Source of the DNA: Darksidea phi
Taxonomy: Eukaryota; Ascomycota; Dothideomycetes; Pleosporales; Lentitheciaceae
Direction of reading: 5' to 3'
DNA: 36,330 nucleotides
Assembly: GCA_030770425.1 (NCBI GenBank)
Contig: JASJFT010000325.1
Location: 1-36,330, forward strand
This document shows positions 29,336-36,330 of the stretch, one piece after another. Position 1 is the stretch's first letter. Each line of letters starts with the position of its first letter. Under the pieces are notes generated by a model that was given only the letters and a program-made list of their open reading frames with translations, did not search any database and was not told the DNA's origin. The position numbers were made by a program, and so were the translations under genes.

Positions 29336-29552
29336 GACTGCTTCAACTGCTTCCACCAAGTCGCATCTTTAGAGTTTGTCGTGGCTCTGACGCCACCCCC
29401 AATCGCCCGCGCTTCTTGATTGCCGAGCACAGCTGGTGTGCTGTGGGACTGCTTCTACTGCTTCCACCAAGTCGCATCTTTAGAGTTTGTCGTGACGTCA
29501 CCCCCACTCGCCCGCGCTTTTTGATTGTCGAGCACAGCTGATGTGCTGTGGG
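29336..29552. repeat. Tandem duplication of a 110-bp segment
   Basis: Copy 1 is 29336-29446 and copy 2 is 29447-29552, directly adjoining. Both begin GACTGCTTC and contain CCACCAAGTCGCATCTTTAG and GAGCACAGCTG. A few substitutions and an internal 6-bp indel distinguish them. Confidence 0.88.
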
Positions 29553-30258
29553 TGTGCTGTGCTTTCCTGGTGCGCGGGCGAAAGGCTTGTCGCCGAGAGA
29601 CATGGTCGAGGAAGTCGTTGAGGATGTGGCTGCCGCAGGTGGTTTTAGTGTTTTGCGGATGGCGGGTCGTGTTGTTGTGTGGGTGAAGTGAGGTACGCTT
29701 CCTCACACTGGAGGGTTCTTGAGCATAACGTCGTAACGTGGAGGCAAGGGAGCTATCTTGAGTGAACCAAGTCAGCATAATCGTGCTTCGCTCCGAGGGG
29801 CTCGAACCTGCTTACGTCGTTGTATCGCTTCTGGCGTCACATCGAGTACGTGCTCCAGATGGACATGATAAAAAGTTGGTGTAAGAGATGTGGATTGATT
29901 AGGCCAGAGAGGCCCTGCCCACATAGCGGCTAGCGCTAGCACGGACCCCAAACAGTGGCCCTACCGCTACCTTCGGCCAACACGACACCTTCACCTTCAG
30001 GCTGATCGTCACCTTCACCTCCAGGCTGATCGTCCATGGAGAGCGCCTTGATACGATCCGCCGGTAGTACCTGGAACTGGGGCTTGACGTATCTATTCAA
30101 TCCTTGCCCTCGGGCCAATTATGCCATCTGTCCCGTCGGGGAGAAGGACTCGAAACAGCATCCAAGGGCGCAAGCGTACAGCATAGCCTTTTAAGAGGGC
30201 ACCTTTACCTGAATTTCCCTTGATACTTCTTTTTTCGAGTAATATCTTTTACCTGGTC
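29553..30258. other. No gene recognised
   Basis: A 15-bp-like duplication (CACCTTCA.CTCCAGGCTGATCGT) occurs at about 29989-30033. A GGTTCGAGCCC B-box-like word is present on the minus strand near 29799-29809, but the surrounding sequence does not fold as a tRNA. Confidence 0.4.
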
Positions 30259-30970
30259 TAACATGTTTTTACAAGCGAGCGGGCAGTACAAGCGAGTGGG
30301 CACCCGACCTAACTTTTCGCGCACAAAAAGCCACGTAGTTCAACAAGGCATTGGAAAATCTATCAATATAATAGCTATTCTGATTCAAGTAGTATCTATA
30401 GTAGCCTTCTTACACGTTCGTGAGTTATGCCCAGGTTCTCCGCAGCGCGTGCAGCGCGCTGAAGCCTGTCGGCTCACACCTGATTGCGCAGCAACTTGAC
30501 GTCTTTCGTTCTCTAGCTGCTGCTCAGCATTCTTTTGAATAATAATAGCCTCTCCCTCTACCTTGGTTAGGGTACCCTACTTCTAGATGGTCTTCTTTTT
30601 ACGCTTTCTACGCGCTGTGGCGGCCTCAATTGCTTTCTCTAGGCTCGCGATTCGTTCGCGCTCAAGTACAACTTCATGAGCCATCACCTCAGCGCCTTTA
30701 TTTAGCTGATTGATAGCTATAATAATAGAAGCAGGCGACGAGCTCCTGTACCTACGTACGCGCTCACGAATCAACGTTGTTTAAGCCTCTAGTTCGTGCG
30801 CGTTGCTTGGTGTTCTGGCCTCCTATATAGCCTCTGGTAGGGCTACTGGCGACGGCGTCCTCAGCTTGATATCGAGCCTCGAGATCACTACCTCTAGATC
30901 GTATAGAACTAGGCCAGCGCCTCGAAAGCTCGCGTAGATATTATTCTTTATCGTAGGCTACGCGGAAGGC
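30259..30970 (-). mobile_element. Pogo/Fot1-type transposon remnant: transposase C-terminus and one terminus
   Basis: Reading on the minus strand, a degenerate frame from about 30970 ends at a TGA at 30385-30387. It shows FRGAGLVLYDLEVVISRLDI, LRTPSP, then LIRERVRRY and GEAIIIQKNAEQQLENERRQ, closing with a zinc knuckle CTRCGEPGHNSRTC. This is the C-terminal region of fungal DDE_1 (pogo/Fot1) transposases. At least four in-frame stops lie at positions where the family-like context suggests Gln or Trp, each explained by a C-to-T (or G-to-A) change, as RIP produces. The 3' terminus at 30259-30310 has TA, then ACATGTTTTTACAAGCGAGC and a second ACAAGCGAG copy. The DDE catalytic part and the other terminus are absent. 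Confidence 0.88.
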
Positions 30971-31019
30971 GGGTAGGAATTCAAGCTTCGTAATATGGTT
31001 AATATAATCGCGAATTACC

Positions 31020-31095
31020 GTTTATTATTAAGTAGAAAAACTCCCCTACAATAGCATAGTTGCGTAATGCAGCTTTTCCTCAAGGAGGAGAGAGA
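31020..31095. repeat. Dispersed repeat B, copy 1
   Basis: GTTTATTATTAAGTAGAAAA followed by ACTCCCCTACAATAGCATAG. It recurs at 32319-32395 and lies where the transposase sequence breaks off. An A-rich tail follows in both copies. Confidence 0.85.
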
Positions 31096-31262
31096 AAAAA
31101 AATAATAATAATAATATTGATTTGCCGCGAGCCGGGTACGAATCCAGGGAGTATTGGGCGCTCAACAGCCCCAACAGCCCCTGGCTTCGTACCCAGCTCG
31201 CGTCAATTCCGATACTATTGTGAGGGCGCTAGCTTTACACCACTAGGCCGACGCACTTAGTA
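31095..31262 (-). mobile_element. tRNA-derived SINE-like sequence
   Basis: On the minus strand, CGGCCTAGTGG (31240-31250) matches the polymerase III A box. About 45 bp downstream, GGGTACGAAGCC (31183-31194) resembles a B box, and a T run at about 31095-31102 could terminate transcription. A second inverted B-box-like segment at 31127-31149 makes a hairpin with the first. The internal CTCACAA resembles a tRNA-Val(CAC) anticodon loop, but no complete cloverleaf forms. It is a SINE-head candidate, not a functional tRNA gene. Confidence 0.5.
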
Positions 31263-31277
31263 TCGGAATCAATACTT

Positions 31278-31571
31278 GTGTAGAATAATAGATATACTAA
31301 TACGAAGGTAGTGGGGTAGGCTCGCTTAGCCTACTAGGCTAAGCGAGGCGCACAACCAATATCGGCGTGACACTATCTCCCTCCTTCCCAAGGGTCGTCC
31401 CCGAGCCTTTCGCGGGTCTATTAGTCCTCTAGTATCTACAGCAGTCCCCGCCCTATCGTAATAGGCTGCTTAACCTAGAGCGCCGCCGTAGCGAGCATTC
31501 GGCCGATCAGCTAGGCGCGCGAACGCGTGCTAGCCAGCTGGATAGAGTTCAGACGAATCTGCGCAATAATT
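31278..31571. repeat. About 290-bp direct repeat R1, copy 1
   Basis: High-identity counterpart of 31747-32021, starting GTGTAGAATAATA and ending CTGCGCAATAAT. Contains a short perfect hairpin (CTCGCTTAGCC..GGCTAAGCGAG). It carries about 20 bp near 31420 that copy 2 lacks. Confidence 0.9.
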
Positions 31572-31639
31572 CAAAAAATTAAAAAAAAAAATTGACGCGA
31601 GCTGGGTTCGAACCTAGGGTGTTAAAAGATCTTGGCCCC

Positions 31640-31722
31640 AGCCAGCGACATATCCTGGTAGGCATTTTGATAACCCATGTTAAGGGTTATTCAAAATGCA
31701 TACCGTGACATCTCGCCAGCCG
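31640..31722. repeat. Decayed inverted repeat between the R1 copies
   Basis: Core arms 31657-31676 and 31684-31704 (GGCATTTTGATAACCC against GGGTTATTCAAAATGC) form a stem with a 7-base loop. Similarity extends outward another 20 bp on each side, with mostly transition differences. It resembles a small foldback element that has accumulated C/T changes. Confidence 0.75.
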
Positions 31723-31746
31723 GTGCCAATTGCTATACACACATAC

Positions 31747-32021
31747 GTGTAGAATAATAAATATACTAATACGAAGGTATTGTAGGGTAGGCTCGCTGAG
31801 GTGACTAGGCTAAGCGAGGCGCACAACCAATATCGGCGTGACACTATCTCCCTCCTTCCCAAGGCTCGTCTCGAGCCTTTCGCACATCTACAGCAGTCCC
31901 CGCCCTATCGTAATAGGCTGCTTAACCTAGCGCGCCGCCGTAGCGAGCGTTCGGCCGATCAGCTAGGCGCGCGAACGCGTACTAGCAGCTGGATAGAGTT
32001 CAGACGAATCTGCGCAATAAT
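31747..32021. repeat. About 290-bp direct repeat R1, copy 2
   Basis: Second copy of R1, separated from the first by 175 bp containing the hairpin and a GGTTCGAACC word. Differences are scattered substitutions and the 20-bp deletion. The last bases diverge directly after CTGCGCAATAAT. Confidence 0.9.
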
Positions 32022-32318
32022 TTATAAAATTGAATTGGTAGCTCGACCGAGACCCACAGGGAAACATCACATAGTTTGATACATAACAACTAGAGAACTT
32101 TTCTAATTCCGGTACGAAACTCCGCTGGCCCCCCCTCCCCCTTACTCCTGTATTGCCGCCTTGACTCTCCTTAACCCTACCCCCTTCCTCTGGGCCGCGT
32201 GTTGAGGCTCGTGTCGGATGAAGCCAGTGTTGGCTGCCCACTGTTCCACGGGCCGACGTCAAGCGTTCCACTCTTTTCATGTGTAGTTGAAATTTCAGTG
32301 CTAGTCTTCAGATATATA

Positions 32319-32399
32319 TAGTTTATTATTAAGTAAAAAACTCCCCTATAATAGCATAGTTGCGCAATATAGCTTTCCCTGAGGAAAAAAAAAAAAAAA
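32319..32399. repeat. Dispersed repeat B, copy 2, with an A18 tail
   Basis: Same sequence as 31020-31095 (GTTTATTATTAAGTAAAAAA, then CTCCCCTATAATAGCATAG), followed by a run of A. A shared A-rich end is compatible with retroposition of a short element in this orientation. Confidence 0.8.
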
Positions 32400-32453
32400 A
32401 AAGGATCTATAATCGTCAAGGCTTATAGATCTATAGATCCATTACGTAACTAT

Positions 32454-33827
32454 TTACGTGTCCATGTTATGGTATGCTTCCCATCCGAAGTCGGCATCCT
32501 CGTTCCGGCCGAAGTCGAGATCATAGTCATCGTATTCCTCATCAGAGCTGTCAACGTCGCTCTCCGCGTCAACGGCGCCCCACTCTTGCAGTAGCTTCAC
32601 GATCTGCTCATGGCCTCCAGCTGAAGCCGCCTCGAGCGCGCTGCCGTACTCTCCACCCTTCGCGTTGACGTCGGCGCCCGCGTTTAGCAGCAGCCTCACA
32701 ATCTGCTCATGGCCTCTAGCTGAAGCCGTCTCGAGCGCGTCGCCGTATTCTACATCCTGCCCGTTGTCGGCGCCCCAGGCTAGCAGCAGCTTCACAATCT
32801 GCTCATAGCCTCCAGCTGAAGCCTCCTCGAGCGCGCTGCCGTACCCTCCACCCTGCGCGTTGACGTTGGCGCCCTTGTCTAGCAGCAGCCGCACAATGTG
32901 CTCATGGCCTTCAGCTGAAGCCCGCGGGAGCGGGTTCGTTCTCTGCCCGTTGACGTCGGCGCCCGCGTTTAGCAGCAGCCTCACAATCTGCTCATGGCCT
33001 CTAGCTGAAGCCGTCTCGAGCGCGTCGCCGTATTCTACATCCTGCCCGTTGTCGGCGCCCGCGTTTAGCAGCAGCCTCACAATCTGCTCATAGCCTCCAG
33101 CTGAAGCCGTCTCGAGCGCGCTGCGGTACCCTCCACCCTGCGCGTTGATGTCGGCGCTTGCGTTTAGCAGTAGTTGTACAATCTGCTTATCGCCTCTAGC
33201 TGAAGCCGCCTGGAGTGCGGTTTCGTAGTACCCACCCTTCGCGTTGACGTCGGCGCCCGCGTCTAGCAGTAGCTTTACAATCTGCTTATAGCCTCCAGCT
33301 GAAGCCGCCTCGAGCGCGTTGCCGTAGCCGTCTGTATCCTGCGCGTTGGCGTTGGCGCCCCAGGCTAGCAGCAGCTGCACAATTTGCTCATGGCCTTTAA
33401 GTGAAGCCGCCTGGAGCGCGTCGCCGTAGCGCCCACCCCTCGCGTGGTAGTACCCACCCTTCGCGTTGACGTCGGCGCCCGCCTTTAGTAGTAGCTCCAC
33501 AATCTGCTTATAGCCTCCAGCTGAAGCCGCCTGGAGCGCGGTCTTTCTACCCGGCGCGTTGCTGTACTCTCTACTATGCACGTTGACGTCGGCGCCCGCG
33601 TCTAGTAGTAGCTCCACAATCTGCTTATAGCCTCCAGCTGAAGCCGCCTCGAGGGCGTTGCCGTACTCTTTATCCTGCGCGTTGACGTTGGCGCCCCTGT
33701 CTAGCAGCAGTCGTACAATCTGCTCATAGCCTTTATTTGACGCCGCCTGGAGGCCTACGTATTCTGATATTATCTCGACCAATTCGTTCGGAAGAAGCCG
33801 CAGCCGCTGCGACAGTGACATTGACAT
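32454..33827 (-). CDS. Ankyrin-repeat protein with F-box-like N-terminus, 457 aa
   Basis: An uninterrupted frame from ATG 33827 (MSMSLSQRL) to TAA at 32454. Residues 9-24 (LRLLPNELVEIISEYV) resemble the start of an F-box, although the rest of that domain is lacking. Twelve ankyrin repeats follow, about residues 25-400, each built on AL.AAS..G..QIV.LLL.AGADVNA. Neighbouring repeats are unusually alike. Two of them read GADNGQDVEYGD and lack the usual VN pair, and one (LPRASAEGHEHIVRLLL) is degenerate. The tail is acidic (ESDVDSSDEEYDDYDLD). Such proteins are numerous in filamentous ascomycetes, and the partners and function of this one are unknown. It sits 50 bp from a retroposon-like tail, in a repeat-rich part of the window. 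Confidence 0.85.
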   Translation of the reverse strand: MSMSLSQRLRLLPNELVEIISEYVGLQAASNKGYEQIVRLLLDRGANVNAQDKEYGNALEAASAGGYKQIVELLLDAGADVNVHSREYSNAPGRKTALQAASAGGYKQIVELLLKAGADVNAKGGYYHARGGRYGDALQAASLKGHEQIVQLLLAWGANANAQDTDGYGNALEAASAGGYKQIVKLLLDAGADVNAKGGYYETALQAASARGDKQIVQLLLNASADINAQGGGYRSALETASAGGYEQIVRLLLNAGADNGQDVEYGDALETASARGHEQIVRLLLNAGADVNGQRTNPLPRASAEGHEHIVRLLLDKGANVNAQGGGYGSALEEASAGGYEQIVKLLLAWGADNGQDVEYGDALETASARGHEQIVRLLLNAGADVNAKGGEYGSALEAASAGGHEQIVKLLQEWGAVDAESDVDSSDEEYDDYDLDFGRNEDADFGWEAYHNMDT

Positions 33828-35182
33828 TGCTACTAATAGAGAGGTAAGGAGGAGCGTGGGCGAGGAGGGTAGCGCAACCTAGTATATCAGAATATTATAG
33901 AGGCAATAAGTCGATAGAGTATATGACTGCTCCTAGGCGTTGCTACCGGACGGGAAGATGAGATGAAGAATCTTCGGCCCCACCATGAAAATTTTTCAGC
34001 GTCACGCGGACGATGACGGCGCGGCCCCGCACTTGAACGGGTTCGGCGTCTGCTACTTGTATGACGCGCATGTCAACGGCGCATAGTCCCCACATAATGT
34101 ATGGCCCTCTTTCGCCACTTACATATAGAGGTTTAGATGGGATTTGAGCGGATATAATAGATGTGGCATGCATTTATTGCTATGGTAGATCGATAGGTCA
34201 TAACAAGATCTATACGTGATAAGATCCTGTTATCTTCTCCGCTGTACGCAGGAAGCACTAGCAGGGTCTAAATTCGTGTTACGCACCAGTTCTCTCGAGC
34301 CACGTCGTAGTGTCTCCGGCCAGAATGTGATGTTGCCTGCCATCCAGGTCCACCAAGGGCCGGAACTCAGCGAAGGGGCGCATAGCGCCGGCAGGGGCTG
34401 CGCGCTACGTCCTGCGGGAGGCCAGTCGTAGTAGCGGCGCAATTCCTAACATACCTCCAGTTCCCATTTCGCGTTGCCCGTAGGCGTCTCCTCATGACGG
34501 TGGGCCGCAGACCGGACTCTACGCTCTCCACTAACCAAGCCTGTGTCCCCCCTTCCCATGAGCACTATTGCGACGGTGCACGCCGCAGATGTTATTGTAT
34601 CGCGATCCTGATGTGTTGTCCATGTGGGTTTCGAGCAGCTCTCACACTGCGTCTAAACAGCATTTAACGTCTAAACAGCATTTAACGTCCATAGATACAA
34701 ATAGAATACCATTCTCCGCGTGTTTCTGTGCCAGCTTATCGTCATCTGAATCCTCAGTCCTGGCCTTACATATTCCCATATCAGGTTTTAGCAACCGAGA
34801 TCGGCAGTGATACGAATATATCGGAGATATGAAGGAAGATATCAGGGTCGTGTACGTATCCAAACTCGAATGGCGACGGGTGGGAGTGCGACACCTGTGA
34901 GCGCATTAGGGTAGCGTAGCATCGTGCATCATTCTTTATTTGACTGTCAACACCTGGTTTAAGTCTGGGCATAGTAACCAGAAAGGAGATTTCGGTGCGC
35001 GAAAAGGTTGGCGTCTTGCGCCCGGAGTTGGGTTGATGTCGGCGAGGGGGACTCGTCGCCGCTTCTCTGCGGGGGGGACGTTGAAGACGCGGAGGCGGCT
35101 CGGCAATACTTCGGCCTCTGAGAGCCAGCAACTTCTTCAGCTTCGGTGAGGCGGAAGTTCAAAATTACTGTAACTCCTCCAC
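33828..35182. other. No gene supported
   Basis: Overlapping short frames of similar length on both strands lack domains. A duplicated ACGTCTAAACAGCATTTA unit lies at 34650-34690. The minus-strand frame at 35285-34959 (MVLVGMDYERIFGTNEDGGG) is protein-like for its first 40 residues only. Confidence 0.4.
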
Positions 35183-35332
35183 GGACGTTCAACTCCGCTA
35201 TCATCTGCAGATGGATCGCCGACCAGCCGCCACCATCCTCGTTCGTCCCAAAAATGCGCTCATAGTCCATGCCCACGAGCACCACAACCTAAGCGTCGTC
35301 GACTACTTCGGACCTTCGGCGGCGTGATACAG
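35183..35332. repeat. Direct repeat C, copy 1
   Basis: Begins GACGTTCAACTCCGCTATCA and ends GGCGGCGTGATACAG. Both ends recur in the same order at 35589-35727, where the interior is partly different. In both copies the end leads into the frame GVIQ(Y/H). Confidence 0.75.
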
Positions 35333-35588
35333 TATGAAGGGCGAGCTGGTTTGAGTAGACAGGGTCGCTCAACTCTCCGCCGCAGAATCTGCTCGCTGCG
35401 GCCGTTCAGGGGGTGGGCGAGTGAGCCGCTCGACGAGCAGGCAGCCGCCCACCTGAACATGAATCAAACGTCCATCGCGAAGTACCTGCAGCTGCTTCGG
35501 TTCGCTAACCTATCTTCCAGAGACACTCTATAGATATTCCGACCAAGTCTCGCATAACATGGAGTATGGTCCCGAACACATTCCTCCC

Positions 35589-35727
35589 CGACGTTCAACT
35601 CCGCTGTCATCTGCGCGACCCAAGCGACGTCCACTACTTCCATCTACGTATATAAACATGAACTATCACCACCAGCGGAAGGAGAGTAATAAAGAATGGG
35701 CATCAGATCTTTAGCGGCGTGATACAG
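35589..35727. repeat. Direct repeat C, copy 2
   Basis: Begins GACGTTCAACTCCGCTGTCA and ends AGCGGCGTGATACAG. The duplication may have created two paralogous small genes, or split one. Confidence 0.75.
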
Positions 35728-35733
35728 CACGAC

Positions 35734-36069
35734 ATGGGGAAGGCTACGCCGGGTAGCTCTATGCGGCCAGGATTGGTCAAAGAGGATATAAAAGGGCTAT
35801 TGAAGCAGCACTTGACTGCAGCACAAGTGCAACGGCAGCTTCTTGACGACCCGGATATTGGGATTGGGCAATCGAAGGGCATTATCGAGTATCTCCTTGG
35901 GGCTTGCTCGCTGGAGGTTGCGGCGTCGTTGACACGCGGCGACGTGCTAGAGCTCAGGGCGATGAATCGGCACAACGCGGGCAACTTCCTAGGGAGGTTG
36001 CTGGTCAGGAAAGACCTTCGCGACGGAACCGGGAGTTCCGCCACGGCCGGCGATATAAGGGCTCGGTGA
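35734..36069 (+). CDS. Hypothetical protein, 111 aa
   Basis: An ATG-initiated frame of 111 codons; the frame is open a little further upstream through repeat C. The sequence looks like a folded helical protein (KEDIKGLLKQHLTAAQVQRQ, then LTRGDVLELRAMNRHNAGNF) with balanced charge, and this is the most gene-like frame in the last 2.5 kb. The N-terminal part has an LTAAQVQRQL pattern reminiscent of helix-turn-helix segments, but I recognise no family. It may be one exon of a larger gene, and the pogo-like terminus begins 185 bp downstream. Confidence 0.4.
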   Translation: MGKATPGSSMRPGLVKEDIKGLLKQHLTAAQVQRQLLDDPDIGIGQSKGIIEYLLGACSLEVAASLTRGDVLELRAMNRHNAGNFLGRLLVRKDLRDGTGSSATAGDIRAR

Positions 36070-36253
36070 GCGCGGTGGCCGCGACGTGGGTGGTGCTGTT
36101 CGGCTACATCGTACGCGCAATACGGCTGCGGCAGCCCTTTGTCGCGGGGTTTTGATGAGGTCTCGGGCATGTCTATTGGTGGGACGATATCTGCGGGTTA
36201 ATGACGGGAGAAGAGAAGCGGGCAAGTTTGTAAAAAGAGCAATATATTTAGCG

Positions 36254-36330
36254 TAACGTGTTTTATAAGCGAGCTGCGAATACAAGCGAGCTGCGAACCC
36301 CAAAATACACCTAAAAATCGAAAATCTATC
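36254..36330. mobile_element. Pogo-like transposon terminus, cut by the window end
   Basis: TA followed by ACGTGTTTTATAAGCGAGCT and a second ACAAGCGAGCTGCGAA copy. This has the same layout as the terminus at 30259-30310 (ACATGTTTTTACAAGCGAGC plus a second ACAAGCGAG). The rest of the element would lie beyond position 36330. Confidence 0.75.

Noticed and set aside
29780..29840. tRNA 3' half on the minus strand
   Set aside because: GGTTCGAGCCC is present, but the T stem does not pair and no upstream half is found.
31600..31650. tRNA-Lys-like segment with a CTTTTAA loop on the minus strand
   Set aside because: The distance to the TTCGAAC loop is about five bases too short and the anticodon stem does not pair. 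At most a decayed SINE part.

Overview
The window is nuclear DNA of a filamentous ascomycete (Pezizomycotina). The genes have short spliceosomal introns with fungal-type branch points, there is no operon structure, and the contents include a DUF3176 membrane protein, ankyrin arrays and pogo/Fot1-type transposon remains with C-to-T type stop codons. The HMG-box sequence and its intron position resemble Dothideomycetes MAT1-2-1 proteins. The class assignment is an inference; I cannot name the species.

The core (2.4-10.1 kb) is the mating-type region. APC5 (+), COX13 (-) and APN2 (+) form the conserved block that flanks MAT in many Pezizomycotina, and next to APN2 lies a gene (-) whose product carries a MATA_HMG box, interrupted by an intron in a Ser codon. 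I call it MAT1-2-1, so this haplotype looks like a MAT1-2 idiomorph. No alpha-box gene (MAT1-1-1) and no SLA2 is visible. APC5 (anaphase-promoting complex), COX13 (cytochrome oxidase subunit VIa) and APN2 (AP endonuclease 2) are housekeeping genes linked to MAT by synteny, not by function.

To the right of MAT there is a single-pass membrane protein gene (12.0-12.8 kb), then a decayed cytochrome P450 with stops, frameshifts and a heme-Cys to Arg change (13.7-15.3 kb), and then gene-poor, repeat-rich DNA from 15.5 to 24.2 kb. That stretch holds AT-rich segments, duplicated degenerate units, a roughly 330-bp palindrome, a 180-bp direct repeat and a 253-bp MITE-like element. A gene island at 24.3-29.2 kb carries a DUF3176 protein, a secreted protein with KR sites every 14 residues (a Kex2-processed repeat-protein candidate) and a cysteine-rich partial ORF. 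From 30.2 to 32.4 kb there is a nest of transposon, SINE-like and duplicated sequences. It is followed by an intact 12-repeat ankyrin gene and a poorly understood right end, which closes inside another pogo-like terminus.

The most interesting items are the MAT1-2 locus with a degenerate, repeat-rich distal flank, the repeat precursor protein at 27.3-27.8 kb, and the layered repeat structures at 18.7-23.4 kb and 30.2-32.4 kb.
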